From IMG/VR virus record IMGVR_UViG_3300035201_000245, positions 1 to 64,000 of that record: 64,000 nt of DNA; one strand, written 5' to 3'. Below, one piece after another: positions 51,893 through 59,931 of this stretch. The notes beneath the pieces were generated by a model. The model ran no database searches. It was given only the letters and a program-made list of their open reading frames with translations, and was not told the DNA's origin. This DNA is from a virus. How positions within the stretch are numbered: the stretch's first letter is position 1; each line of letters begins with the position of its first letter. A program made the position numbers and the translations under genes.

Positions 51893-52069
51893 TTACTTTT
51901 TTTTAACGTCCAAGTAAAAAGTTATCTCCCATTTAAAGAAAGAAAACTCTACCTGAAATGATTTTGATCTTGGTTTCTTCCTCCTATTTCTTAATAGTAA
52001 TTCAACACCTTTATTGATTTCAGTGTTGTCTTTATTTAGATCGTCGTTTGCGTCCTCTTCGTTTGTCAT
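51893..52069 (-). CDS. Small charged protein
   Basis: A 58-residue frame from ATG 52069 (MTNEEDANDDLNKDNTEINKG...RNRRKKPRSKSFQVEFSFFKWEITFYLDVKKK), acidic first and basic later. It overlaps the upstream gene by 38 bases. A CTAAATA late box is found near its start. Expression is plausible but not certain. Confidence 0.45.
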   Translation of the reverse strand: MTNEEDANDDLNKDNTEINKGVELLLRNRRKKPRSKSFQVEFSFFKWEITFYLDVKKK

Positions 52070-52388
52070 TACTATACTGAACTGCATCTTCAAGAATGCA
52101 AGCAAGATAATCTCTTATCTTTCTTGCTTGAGGTTTGGGTATGTGATGATAGGCCTCTCGTAATTGTTTGTGGTCACTATCCATACCCCCTTTAATATAC
52201 TCAGTAAGTTCTGTAACAACTGAAGCAATCTCGTGAGCAGTAGAACTGTTCAAAAATTGATCTGCTTCTAATTTAGTTACTCCCCTTGACTGAAAATATT
52301 CATACAATTTTACCACAAATTGACCCTTAAAAGCAAGTTCTAGAGACTCCTCCAGAACATAATATACTTCTTCGAAATTATTCGACAT
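52032..52388 (-). CDS. Conserved helical cyanophage protein
   Basis: A 118-residue all-helical protein from ATG 52388 (MSNNFEEVYYVLEESLELAFKGQFVVKLYEYFQSRGVTKLEADQFLN, EIASVVTELTEYIKGGMDSDHKQLREAYHHIPKPQARKIRDYLACILED), with a basic C-terminus (KRRGRKRRSK) that could contact nucleic acid. It lies four bases after the glutaredoxin gene. Function unknown. Confidence 0.6.
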   Translation of the reverse strand: MSNNFEEVYYVLEESLELAFKGQFVVKLYEYFQSRGVTKLEADQFLNSSTAHEIASVVTELTEYIKGGMDSDHKQLREAYHHIPKPQARKIRDYLACILEDAVQYSNDKRRGRKRRSK

Positions 52389-52392
52389 AGCA

Positions 52393-52638
52393 TTAGACCA
52401 GTTGTTGCTCCTGTAAATACTGGACTGTATCAGTACAACCTCCAAGTTTCTGACCATTTACTGTTACCTGAGGGAATGTCGATCCTTCCCCAAATTCACC
52501 ATAGAAACTTTTTTTGTCAAAGTCCTTACCTAATTTATAAGTTACAAAATTTAAACCAGCTAACTTAAGGACTTCTTGTATCTTAGAACAGTAAGGGCAA
52601 CCGTCCTTAGAAAAGACTGTAAAGTTTCTCAGTGTCAC
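52393..52638 (-). CDS. grx: Glutaredoxin
   Basis: An 81-residue protein with the glutaredoxin active site C14-P-Y-C17, the cis-Pro strand TFPQVTV and the GGCTDT glutathione-binding turn. It starts with GTG overlapping the talC stop (GTGA). It likely reduces disulphides, including those of ribonucleotide reductase, which is not in this window. Full length for the family. Confidence 0.85.
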   Translation of the reverse strand: MTLRNFTVFSKDGCPYCSKIQEVLKLAGLNFVTYKLGKDFDKKSFYGEFGEGSTFPQVTVNGQKLGGCTDTVQYLQEQQLV

Positions 52639-53300
52639 TTTCCTTCCTCCAAAACTCTAATAGCTTCTGCGTAATCTTGATCAAAAAGTTGTAGACCTTT
52701 CTCTGTAAGAATGTGCTTGTACATACCTTCAAATACTGCTGGTGGTATGGTACAAATGTTAGCACCATATTCAAATGCTCTACCAACATCTCTCACTCCT
52801 CGAATAGAAGCACCTAAGATTTCAGTAGTATCCCAATTCTGTTTGGCATATACATTAGCAATATCTTTTATAAGACATAACCCACCAAAGGAATTATCAT
52901 CTACTCTACCCACAAAGGGTGAAACATATGCTGCTCCTGCCTTAGCGGCCAGGATCGCCTGAGAGGGACTAAAGATCAAAGTAACATTAACCCTTATACC
53001 AGACTCAGAAAGATCCTTACAGGCACGTAGACCGTTAGGAGTACAAGGCACTTTAATAGTAGCAACCTTACCAAATTTCTTATGCAATCTCTTACCTTCA
53101 GAAATCATGTTACCTGTATCACCTATGACTTCCATACTGATATCAGTAAGACCTATATCTTTAATCTCCTGATATACATCTTCATGATTTCTACCACTCT
53201 TCCTAATGAGTGTAGGATTAGTAGTGATACCATCAATTAAACCTGTCTTCCACCCAGAACTAATAGCACCCACATCAGCAGTGTCTAAAAAGATTTTCAT
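52635..53300 (-). CDS. talC: Transaldolase TalC-type
   Basis: A 221-residue enzyme of the small TalC/FSA type. Key features: FLDTADVGAI at the N-terminus, TTNPTLIRKSG, Schiff-base K83 in ATIKVPC, NVTLIFSPSQAILAAKAGAAYVSPFVGRVDD and GASIRGVRDV. TalC is a hallmark cyanophage auxiliary gene that shifts carbon flow from the Calvin cycle to the pentose phosphate pathway during infection. It is followed by glutaredoxin with a 4-base overlap. Confidence 0.92.
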   Translation of the reverse strand: MKIFLDTADVGAISSGWKTGLIDGITTNPTLIRKSGRNHEDVYQEIKDIGLTDISMEVIGDTGNMISEGKRLHKKFGKVATIKVPCTPNGLRACKDLSESGIRVNVTLIFSPSQAILAAKAGAAYVSPFVGRVDDNSFGGLCLIKDIANVYAKQNWDTTEILGASIRGVRDVGRAFEYGANICTIPPAVFEGMYKHILTEKGLQLFDQDYAEAIRVLEEGK

Positions 53301-53362
53301 AGTAGATTTTAAAAATGTATTTGTATTTAACGGACTTGATTTTTTTAAATGTTAGGGAAAGA

Positions 53363-53572
53363 TCATCTACCTTCCCTAGATTTGTTCCGAATAGTAATAT
53401 GATTACCCTCTATTGCAAACTCAAGTTTGTCTCGATGATCCCATAACAATTCTTCATAAAGAGAATCAAGTTTCTTCATGTCCTCCCACACATCAGTAGG
53501 AGTAGGTTCACCCCAAAAAGGATTAGGATTCTCCCTCCAAACGTGTTCTTCTGGTTCTAATGATCCGTGCAT
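53363..53572 (-). CDS. Small conserved cyanophage protein
   Basis: A 69-residue protein rich in Trp and Pro (LEPEEHVWRENPNPFWGEPTPTDVWEDMKKLDSLYEELLWDHRDKLEF). Located between purC and talC. It has no recognisable domain; the ExLLWDHRDKLEFA helix-turn and the final strand suggest a small folded unit. Confidence 0.55.
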   Translation of the reverse strand: MHGSLEPEEHVWRENPNPFWGEPTPTDVWEDMKKLDSLYEELLWDHRDKLEFAIEGNHITIRNKSREGR

Positions 53573-53582
53573 AGAAATCTCC

Positions 53583-54344
53583 TTATGTAAATTGTCTAAG
53601 CTTCTGTAGTATATATTTGTATGCCTCCACTATGTCTCCCTCATCTTTTCTAAAAAGATCCTTATCGAATCTCTCTTTCGTTCCTTTCTTCCAGAGTCGC
53701 ATGTTGTCAGGTGATAGTTCATCAGCCAAGAATAAATCGCCGTGAGCATCGTAACCAAACTCCAATTTAAAATCAACAAGGTCAATACCCATAAGGGTAA
53801 ATAAGGATTGCAACTCAAAATTAATGAGGAGTGCTTGTTCCTTCATAGGTTCAGGATCAATACCCATTAATCTTACACGATCATATGTAAGTAATGGATC
53901 ATCCTTAGCATCATCCTTTAAGAAGTACTCAACAATAGGAGGTTGTATTAATACACCCTCATTGATATTGGTATTCTTAACGATAGAACCTGCTGCTATG
54001 TTCCTAACAATAACTTCTACTGGTATGATTGTCAACTTTCTACAGAGTAATGTGTCGAGAGATGGACAATCAATGTAATGAGTTTTAACCCCCTGCTTTT
54101 CTATGTGTTCAAAAAGAAGTGCTGAAATAAGACAACACACCTTACCCTTCTCTTCTGGATACTCTACAAGTCTTCCATTACCAGCAGTTACTTTATCATG
54201 AAAATGTATATGAACTTTATCTGCTACACCTGATATCTCATATACAGATTTTACTTTACCTTGAAGCATCAAGATATCTTTTGCATCTGATGGTTCCTTG
54301 GAATGAAATATGGGTATTTTGTCTGGTCCTGGATCTCCACTCAT
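53583..54344 (-). CDS. purC: SAICAR synthetase PurC
   Basis: A 253-residue enzyme. Motifs of the SAICAR synthetase family: LMLQGKVKSVYE, VTAGNGR, CPSLDTLLCRKLTIIPVEVIVRNIAAGSIVKNTNINEG (VEVIVRN with AxGS), and LVDFKLEFGYDAHGDLFLADELSPDNMRLW. It joins CAIR and aspartate in purine synthesis. The unusual N-terminal 25 residues before LMLQGK extend the normal start. Acts with PurN to supply purines. Confidence 0.9.
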   Translation of the reverse strand: MSGDPGPDKIPIFHSKEPSDAKDILMLQGKVKSVYEISGVADKVHIHFHDKVTAGNGRLVEYPEEKGKVCCLISALLFEHIEKQGVKTHYIDCPSLDTLLCRKLTIIPVEVIVRNIAAGSIVKNTNINEGVLIQPPIVEYFLKDDAKDDPLLTYDRVRLMGIDPEPMKEQALLINFELQSLFTLMGIDLVDFKLEFGYDAHGDLFLADELSPDNMRLWKKGTKERFDKDLFRKDEGDIVEAYKYILQKLRQFT

Positions 54345-54387
54345 AATTTCTATTAATTTTTTTATATATTATACCACAAACTCACAA

Positions 54388-54981
54388 TCATTTCAACGGT
54401 TCATCTCCGTGATACCATTTCACTAGAGAATATCTTGTACCAGAAGTAACAGGAGTTACCTCATGTATAAATCTACTATCAAAAACAATGACACTTCCTT
54501 TACCCCTAGAAGCTTGGGCATAAGTTTCTTCTGATGCTTCTATACTTGGATTCCATATACCAGTATAAAATTTAAGATCTCCTCCTTCATAATCATTTTC
54601 ATCTGAAAGTTGAATAGTTAAACTTAATTTTCTTGTTGAAGATTTACAGTCTCCATAATAGATACTACAATCTACATGTCTTTGATAAAAATCATCTTTT
54701 GAATACTTAGATATCTGTACTAGTTCTTTATCAATATCAGACAAATTATAATGAAAATTTGCATGATTAGCATATCGTATATAACCAGAAAGCAATGCAT
54801 TTATCCAATTCATACTACCAAATTGCATATCAACCTGTCTTTTTCTAGTATCTAAATCTGCTTCTTCTCCCCAACCTCCTGTTCTTCCTTTCTTAAATTC
54901 GTTTTTATCAACAGTATCAATAATATAATCACATAGATCACTGGGTATTTCACCTTTCTCCCACTGCCAAATTGGAACCAT
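54388..54981 (-). CDS. Prolyl-4-hydroxylase-like 2OG-Fe(II) oxygenase
   Basis: A 197-residue protein with all expected ligands: H102-x-D104 in YQRHVDCSIY, H173 in FDSRFIHEV and R183 in SGTRYSLVKWY for 2-oxoglutarate. LSLTIQLSDENDYEGGDL is typical of the P4H group. Such oxygenases are among the most frequent cyanophage auxiliary genes; substrates are not known. It is the second oxygenase in this window, only distantly related to the one at 27798-28331. Confidence 0.85.
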   Translation of the reverse strand: MVPIWQWEKGEIPSDLCDYIIDTVDKNEFKKGRTGGWGEEADLDTRKRQVDMQFGSMNWINALLSGYIRYANHANFHYNLSDIDKELVQISKYSKDDFYQRHVDCSIYYGDCKSSTRKLSLTIQLSDENDYEGGDLKFYTGIWNPSIEASEETYAQASRGKGSVIVFDSRFIHEVTPVTSGTRYSLVKWYHGDEPLK

Positions 54982-55010
54982 TTCTCAATTACTTCTACGG
55001 ATATTATACA

Positions 55011-55238
55011 TTACCAATCTGGATATGTCCACTCTGGAAAAGTCTTAGTCTTCTTTCTACGTTCTATTATTCTTTTAATCGTACACTCCTTACACTCATA
55101 CGAATAAGATGATGGAAGTTTTACATTCTTACGAACACGATAGTAAGAATGCAATAAGTTCTTTTGTTCTCCGCAAACTCTACAGACTCTTTCTTCCAAC
55201 AGAAGATGTCCGAGTTGTATTTGTTCGTCTAAATCCAT
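55011..55238 (-). CDS. Small zinc-ribbon protein
   Basis: A 75-residue protein with two CxxC pairs, CRVCG and CKEC about 30 residues apart, followed by a basic helix (TIKRIIERRKKTK). The layout resembles the zinc-binding part of endonuclease VII/HNH proteins, but the HNH catalytic residues are not visible. It may bind nucleic acid. It begins directly after the terminator at 55244-55274 and probably depends on read-through. Confidence 0.6.
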   Translation of the reverse strand: MDLDEQIQLGHLLLEERVCRVCGEQKNLLHSYYRVRKNVKLPSSYSYECKECTIKRIIERRKKTKTFPEWTYPDW

Positions 55239-55243
55239 GCATT

Positions 55244-55274
55244 AAAAAAGACCCTAAAGTAATTTAGGGTCTTT
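55244..55274 (-). terminator. Rho-independent terminator after psbA
   Basis: A perfect 12-bp stem AAAGACCCTAAA/TTTAGGGTCTTT with a 4-base loop is followed on the minus strand by a T tract that overlaps the stem end (CTTTTTTAAT). It ends the psbA plus 24-codon transcript. Confidence 0.8.
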
Positions 55275-55301
55275 CTTCTAGGACTTACCGACACGCAGTG
55301 C

Positions 55302-55376
55302 CTAGTTTTTTGGAGTCATACTCCATGCACCTAATGCAGCACCACCTACAGCGGCAACTATGATTAGGATTTCCAT
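55302..55376 (-). CDS. 24-residue membrane peptide coupled to psbA
   Basis: The ATG overlaps the psbA stop as TAATG. The peptide [20 protein letters not shown]...PKN is one hydrophobic helix with a GGxxxG pattern. Size and single-helix design resemble small photosystem subunits, but I recognise no specific Psb protein. The coupling with psbA and the position before the terminator argue for expression. In phage S-PM2 an antisense RNA is known downstream of psbA, so an RNA role of this region is another possibility. Confidence 0.5.
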   Translation of the reverse strand: MEILIIVAAVGGAALGAWSMTPKN

Positions 55377-56458
55377 TATCCTATAGCAGGAGCAACAAGA
55401 GCAACCTCACTGACGTTAGCAGCAGCCAAGTCTAATGGGAAGTTGTGTGCGTTCCTTTCATGCATAACTTCCATACCAAGGTTAGCACGGTTAAGGACAT
55501 CTGCCCACGTTGGAACAACCTTACCATTAGCGTCTAGAATAGACTGGTTGAAGTTAAATCCATTGAGGTTAAATGCCATCGTACTTATACCCATCGAAGT
55601 AAACCAGACACATACGACTGGAAATACTGCTAAGAAGAAGTGTAGAGAACGACTATTGTTGAACGATGCATACTGGAAGATTAACCTACCGAAGTACCCG
55701 TGGGCAGCAACGATGTTATAGGTCTCTTCTTCTTGTCCAAATTTGTATCCATAGTTTTGGGATTCAATATCAGTTGTTTCACGGATAAGTGAGGAAGTAA
55801 CCAATGAACCGTGCATAGCACTGAACAAAGAACCTCCAAACATCCCCGCAACTCCCAACATATGGAAAGGATGCATAAGGATATTATGTTCCGCTTGGAA
55901 TACAAACATAAAGTTGAACGTACCTGAGATTCCCAACGGCATACCGTCAGAGAAACTTCCTTGTCCGAACGGATAAATGAGGAATATTGCAAAGGCAGCT
56001 GAGACGGGTGCAGAGTAAGCAACACAGATCCAAGGCCTCATTCCTAAACGATAAGACAATTCCCACTGGCGACCCATGTAGGCACAGATACCAATAAGGA
56101 AATGCATAACTACCAATTGGTAAGGACCTCCATTGTATAACCACTCATCAAGAGTAGCTGCTTCCCAGATGGGATAGAAGTGCATACCAATTGCGTTGCT
56201 TGAAGGAACAACAGCACCAGAAATGATGTTGTTACCATACATTAAAGAACCAGCAACAGGTTCTCTGATTCCGTCGATATCGACTGGAGGAGCAGCGATG
56301 AACGCTATTATGAAACAAGTAGCTGCAGTTAGAAGGCAAGGGATCATAAGGACTCCAAACCATCCTAAGTACAAGCGATTGTTCGTGGAAGTAACCCAAG
56401 AACAAAACTCGTCCCAATTCTGTAGCGGTGAACTGCTCTGTTTTTGCAGAGTTGTCAT
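55376..56458 (-). CDS. psbA: Photosystem II D1 protein PsbA
   Basis: A 360-residue, full-length D1 from the ATG at 56458. Landmarks: [18 protein letters not shown], the [52 protein letters not shown] core with chlorophyll and iron ligands, [22 protein letters not shown] and the processed C-terminus [22 protein letters not shown]. It replaces damaged host D1 during infection. No intron interrupts it. The promoter is a perfect sigma70 consensus, and the leader starts with a hairpin. Confidence 0.96.
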   Translation of the reverse strand: MTTLQKQSSSPLQNWDEFCSWVTSTNNRLYLGWFGVLMIPCLLTAATCFIIAFIAAPPVDIDGIREPVAGSLMYGNNIISGAVVPSSNAIGMHFYPIWEAATLDEWLYNGGPYQLVVMHFLIGICAYMGRQWELSYRLGMRPWICVAYSAPVSAAFAIFLIYPFGQGSFSDGMPLGISGTFNFMFVFQAEHNILMHPFHMLGVAGMFGGSLFSAMHGSLVTSSLIRETTDIESQNYGYKFGQEEETYNIVAAHGYFGRLIFQYASFNNSRSLHFFLAVFPVVCVWFTSMGISTMAFNLNGFNFNQSILDANGKVVPTWADVLNRANLGMEVMHERNAHNFPLDLAAANVSEVALVAPAIG

Positions 56459-56547
56459 CTGAATTAATAGGGCGGGTAATTTACTTGTAAGATGAGAGGC
56501 ATGTCGCATCCACGACTCCCCATGGCCTCGGTTTGGGGATAAAAAAG

Positions 56548-56561
56548 GACGGTAAACCGCC
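56548..56561 (-). promoter_or_regulatory. 5'-terminal hairpin of the psbA mRNA
   Basis: GGCGG-TTTA-CCGTC (one G-U pair) begins about four bases after the predicted start and is followed by CTTTTTT. It could protect the 5' end or act as an RNA control element. The Rfam PhotoRC motifs, known upstream of psbA, are candidates. Confidence 0.5.
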
Positions 56562-56571
56562 GAAGTTATTT

Positions 56572-56600
56572 ATTATAAACAAATGTTAAGTATCTGTCAA
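56572..56600 (-). promoter_or_regulatory. psbA promoter, perfect TTGACA-17-TATAAT
   Basis: -35 TTGACA (56595-56600), a 17-bp spacer and -10 TATAAT (56572-56577) exactly match the sigma70 consensus. The -10 continues AAATA, giving TATAATAAATA, which also resembles the late promoter box. Confidence 0.8.
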
Positions 56601-56633
56601 CCCCCGTGTACAAATATACTACGAGTATAATTA

Positions 56634-56640
56634 CTAAATA
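56634..56640 (+). promoter_or_regulatory. Late-promoter-like CTAAATA, rightward
   Basis: CTAAATACAACAAGGAAAG faces right, just before the exported-protein cluster. The gap between psbA and this cluster (56459-56664) therefore holds divergent promoters. Confidence 0.5.
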
Positions 56641-56664
56641 CAACAAGGAAAGTTGTCAGAACTT

Positions 56665-57189
56665 ATGAAAAGAATTGCACTTGCCGTTGGTATGTTATTG
56701 ATGACAGCACCGTTTGCTAATCCAGCTCGTGCTGACCTTGTTCACCGTATGACCAGTTCAACTCAGCTGAGTGTGAATGGAGCTTATACAGATGCTAGTC
56801 GCATAGGCTCAACTTATTCGGTATCTGGATCCAATATCAAAGTAGATACATCTAACAGTGGACACTTCGGTGCTCTTACTGCTGGTAGTGCTACTGCTGC
56901 ACCAACACTTGACGTTGGTACTTACGACGTAAATACAGCCGGCTCGGCCTTCACGTTCACGGAAACCTATACCCAAGGTGATGCTATTGCAGCAATGGGT
57001 GCAGGTGTTGACGTAACTGCTGGTGTCGTCGCAGACATGCCGTCGTATGGTGAAACCTTAACGATGTCTGGTGGTGTCGCAGGTACATTGGCTGGAACGA
57101 TTACCAGTGCGGGAGTCACGACTCTAACGGCAGGTGGGGCTGGAACTTCAGCTACAGGCCAATTTGTAACCGAGATCATAATTGACTAA
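56665..57189 (+). CDS. Exported protein of unknown function (Sec signal)
   Basis: A 174-residue protein from ATG 56665; a TTG at 56653 lies closer to the AAGGAAAG ribosome site and could add four residues. MKRIALAVGMLLMTAPFANPARA is a clear Sec signal with cleavage after ARA. The mature part is Ala/Gly/Thr/Ser-rich beta sequence (TYSVSGSNIKV, GSAFTFTETYTQGDAI). The motif SAFTFTETY resembles AAFQFTESY in the next gene, so the two are probably related. Possibly secreted or outer-membrane located. Confidence 0.65.
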   Translation: MKRIALAVGMLLMTAPFANPARADLVHRMTSSTQLSVNGAYTDASRIGSTYSVSGSNIKVDTSNSGHFGALTAGSATAAPTLDVGTYDVNTAGSAFTFTETYTQGDAIAAMGAGVDVTAGVVADMPSYGETLTMSGGVAGTLAGTITSAGVTTLTAGGAGTSATGQFVTEIIID

Positions 57190-57191
57190 CC

Positions 57192-57632
57192 ATGAAAGGA
57201 TTACTAACAGTACTATTACTGCTTAGTAGTGCAGGGGCTGCAAGAGCAGTCCCCGTTGTGCCTAATTTTACACAAGGCTCAATGACCTCAAATACGACTA
57301 CTACTAGCACAGTCGTTGAGACCATAAATTCGATGGACTATAACACAGGCTGGCAGTATGTAGTAACTGGGACAAACGTTCAAGCAGATGGAAACCTAGT
57401 ACCAACAGGTACAGGTTCTACTACTAATACAGCAGTAACATTAGACGGAGTGACTTCAACATGGAATGGATTGAATCTAAATCAAAGACCAAATTTCACA
57501 ATGACAACCCCTGGAGCGGCCTTTCAATTTACCGAAAGTTATCAAGGGCCAGGCCTCTCAAATCACACAATAATTCAAAGAACGACTACAATACAAAGCG
57601 TCACAGATACAACAAGCACGTTTACACAATAA
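57192..57632 (+). CDS. Exported protein of unknown function (Sec signal)
   Basis: A 146-residue protein starting two bases after the previous stop. MKGLLTVLLLLSSAGAARAVPVV is a Sec signal with cleavage near ARA. The mature part is Thr-rich (NTTTTSTVVETINSMDYNTG...PGAAFQFTESYQGPG) and shares the GxAFxFTE(T/S)Y motif with the upstream protein. No enzymatic residues. The end overlaps the next frame by 172 bases, as counted from that gene's only ATG. Confidence 0.65.
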   Translation: MKGLLTVLLLLSSAGAARAVPVVPNFTQGSMTSNTTTTSTVVETINSMDYNTGWQYVVTGTNVQADGNLVPTGTGSTTNTAVTLDGVTSTWNGLNLNQRPNFTMTTPGAAFQFTESYQGPGLSNHTIIQRTTTIQSVTDTTSTFTQ

Positions 57633-58534
57633 GTACATTAGTACTATCATTATTGAGTCCGACGGCCGCAATGGCAGCAGATGTAGGTGGAGTTAGTGCA
57701 ACAGCAAACCCAATTGCGAACTCCTCTGGCTCAGTAACGAACCAAGCTATACAAGTATTACAAGGACCGTATATAACTAACACTTATGGTGGGCAGATTA
57801 GTTGTCAGGGACCTACCATGAACGTGACTCCATATGTTACTGGAACAGGTGCTTTCAAGCGTCCCTTTGAGCACATGTATAATGAACCTGTATATAATAA
57901 CGCAGATAATAATGACGATGGTATACCAGATAATCCAGGAGAAATTTTATATCATATCCCAACAAGAACTGGACAACAAGAAATTTATAACTTATCAGTA
58001 GGTTTATCTGCTACTTGGTCGCGACCATTAGATAGAGAACTGCAAGAATTATGTAAGAGTGCAGCAACCACTCAGATAGCGTTACAAAGTCAGATGGTTG
58101 CTAATAAAAGATTAGACTTTGAGATAGCTCGTCTCAAAAACTGTGGTGAACTAATGAAAGCTGGAATAATGTTCCATCCAAGATCACCATATGCAAAAGT
58201 ATGTGCTGATGTAGTATTAACAAACCCTGCTGGTGTAGTCGCAAATCATACACACGGACTACAACCCAATCAACCTGTAATACAACCTCCTGCTAATGGT
58301 ACTGCAGAAGACTTAGGAACATTTGAAATTAGAAATCCTATGGTTTTAGAGGAGGTAAATTCTTCTTCTTCCGATACTCATTCGCCTGAAGCGTCTGACG
58401 ACTCGGCTTCGTGGGGCTTTTTCCGAGGATGGCGTTTACCTTGGTCAAAGCCTGTTTTATCGCAGGACGAAACACCCGTAGAAGTAAATCAGCCAGAGGC
58501 TTTGCAAGAAGAGCAGACGCACCAGCAACAGTAG
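57461..58534 (+). CDS. Exported protein with CADVVLTN module; start uncertain
   Basis: The true protein probably begins near 57596-57620 with KRHRYNKHVYTISTLVLSLLSPTAAMA|ADVGG, a good Sec signal, but no ATG, GTG or TTG lies between 57461 and the hydrophobic core. The given start is the only ATG. The mature part has GSVTNQAIQVLQGPYITNTYGG and NKRLDFEIARLKNCGELMKAG...HPRSPYAKVCADVVLTN. The latter matches the minus-strand protein at 59932-60198. The last 66 residues overlap a gene on the other strand. Confidence 0.6.
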   Translation: MEWIESKSKTKFHNDNPWSGLSIYRKLSRARPLKSHNNSKNDYNTKRHRYNKHVYTISTLVLSLLSPTAAMAADVGGVSATANPIANSSGSVTNQAIQVLQGPYITNTYGGQISCQGPTMNVTPYVTGTGAFKRPFEHMYNEPVYNNADNNDDGIPDNPGEILYHIPTRTGQQEIYNLSVGLSATWSRPLDRELQELCKSAATTQIALQSQMVANKRLDFEIARLKNCGELMKAGIMFHPRSPYAKVCADVVLTNPAGVVANHTHGLQPNQPVIQPPANGTAEDLGTFEIRNPMVLEEVNSSSSDTHSPEASDDSASWGFFRGWRLPWSKPVLSQDETPVEVNQPEALQEEQTHQQQ

Positions 58535-59126
58535 CGATTACAGCCGTAGTAGTAGCAACCTGAGCACTAGGTAGGTACTGTTCTACTGGTCCAATGTCCT
58601 CATAAAGAACAACACATATTTTTCTACCTGGATTAACGGGATCAGGTTGTAATTCATGTCCAGATATCTTTTCTTTCTCATTAGGTCCAAGTGATCCTAT
58701 CCTCTGAGCATTAGGGCCAGGACAAGGAGGATCTTTAGGTCCTGTCTCTCCTGTGTCTGGTGTCTCAGGGGTTCCTGGAGGGTCAGGAGGAGGTGCAACT
58801 GCTGGTGCTTCTTGTTCTCTTATAATAACTAACTGCTCTGGTTCATAATTCATCGCATCAAATGTTGGATATGATCCGTCAGGACACACTGTCATTGCAC
58901 CATCAGGGTCATTAGTTACCAATCCTTTTTCAATAGGAAGACCATTATTATGCCTCTTGTTATCCTTGTGCATTGCAACACAACCAGGGATATTCACAAT
59001 AGGAAACCCTAGATGATTAGTTACAGGATAAAAATTAGGAACATATGGCTGATTGATTTGCCATGCAGGTACATAAGGAATACTCTGATTATAAACTTGA
59101 ACCCTTGGTATATTAGGGATTCCCAT
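58338..59126 (-). CDS. Pro-rich conserved cyanophage protein with membrane segment
   Basis: A 262-residue protein from ATG 59126 (MGIPNIPRVQVYNQSIPYVPAWQINQPYVPNFYPVTNHLGFPIVNIPGC). A Pro-rich linker (PPPDPPGTPETPDTGETGPKDPPCPG) lies at about 115-145. A hydrophobic segment (TTTAVIATVAGASALLAKPLADLLL) lies at about 195-220, followed by a basic C-terminus. The final 65 codons are antisense to the end of the 57461-58534 gene. Function unknown; likely membrane or virion associated. Confidence 0.6.
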   Translation of the reverse strand: MGIPNIPRVQVYNQSIPYVPAWQINQPYVPNFYPVTNHLGFPIVNIPGCVAMHKDNKRHNNGLPIEKGLVTNDPDGAMTVCPDGSYPTFDAMNYEPEQLVIIREQEAPAVAPPPDPPGTPETPDTGETGPKDPPCPGPNAQRIGSLGPNEKEKISGHELQPDPVNPGRKICVVLYEDIGPVEQYLPSAQVATTTAVIATVAGASALLAKPLADLLLRVFRPAIKQALTKVNAILGKSPTKPSRQTLQANEYRKKKNLPPLKP

Positions 59127-59439
59127 TTTGATTATCCTTATTAATAAAATCAACCCATTGTTGATTATCCTTTTGGGTTCTTAATACAGGTCCACTAGTC
59201 TGAGGAAACCTCATCATCAATTCTTTATCTACTATTTCTGTAATCTTATCTTGTAATTGTTGCTCTGCTTTCTTTTCTGCACCAGTTATCATACCAAGTA
59301 AAAAACCTCCAGTACCAATAAAAGCATACAAAAATGCTGCTACTGCTAGGTAATGAGGTATCTTACCACCAACAAACTTCTGGATCGCACTCTTCTCATT
59401 AGGATCCTTCAGTTTCTTTTTTAAGTTCATCATAGTCAT
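59113..59439 (-). CDS. Small membrane protein
   Basis: A 108-residue protein with a hydrophobic region YLAVAAFLYAFIGTGGFLLGMITG (about residues 30-53), then a coiled segment. ATGA overlap with the upstream gene. No family recognised. Confidence 0.6.
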   Translation of the reverse strand: MTMMNLKKKLKDPNEKSAIQKFVGGKIPHYLAVAAFLYAFIGTGGFLLGMITGAEKKAEQQLQDKITEIVDKELMMRFPQTSGPVLRTQKDNQQWVDFINKDNQNGNP

Positions 59440-59729
59440 AATGCAGGATACTCATCACCCAAATTAGCACAGTCAACTTCTACATCATCAATACTACAAG
59501 TCACATTATTAGGATCAAAGTTATCATCCAATAAACGATTAGGAAAATACTTACGTGGTTCCATCATCGTTTTAATAATACGTTCAACCTGATTTTTGTC
59601 TTGTCCAGCCATCATAATACAATTCTCCAAGCAAAGTAAAATACATTGTTTATCTGTCCAAGGAACTCTTTCCTGGAATCCATTCTCCTTACCCTTTGGA
59701 TAATGAAATTTGGGTTCAAATAAAGCCAC
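59436..59729 (-). CDS. Conserved small cyanophage protein
   Basis: A 97-residue protein with WTDKQCILLCLENCIMMAGQDKNQVERIIKTMMEPRKYFPNRLL and an acidic, Cys-containing end. Linked by short overlaps to both neighbours in a leftward operon. No function assigned. Confidence 0.55.
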   Translation of the reverse strand: MALFEPKFHYPKGKENGFQERVPWTDKQCILLCLENCIMMAGQDKNQVERIIKTMMEPRKYFPNRLLDDNFDPNNVTCSIDDVEVDCANLGDEYPAL

Positions 59730-59929
59730 TACTTCTTAGCAGTACACTTGTATAGTTTAGCACAAACCGCAGCAAGAACAACCACCCCAACTAAGATACC
59801 AAAATCACGAACTCTATTGTCTGGGGGTGCTACTACTTCCTGAACTGCTTCTTTCACTTCAATAACTTCTACTGCTGCTGGTACTACATCTGCTCCTGCA
59901 GATACAGCACTTTTAATAATCTTGTCCAT
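59729..59929 (-). CDS. Small single-pass membrane protein
   Basis: A 66-residue protein with a C-terminal transmembrane helix (FGILVGVVVLAAVCAKLY) ending in a basic CTAKK tail, and an acidic N-terminal region. Three bases separate it from the upstream gene. No family recognised. Confidence 0.6.
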   Translation of the reverse strand: MDKIIKSAVSAGADVVPAAVEVIEVKEAVQEVVAPPDNRVRDFGILVGVVVLAAVCAKLYKCTAKK

Positions 59930-59931
59930 TG

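Noticed and set aside
55376-56458. A group I intron in psbA, as known in some cyanophages
   Set aside because: The D1 reading frame is continuous and of normal length (360 residues).
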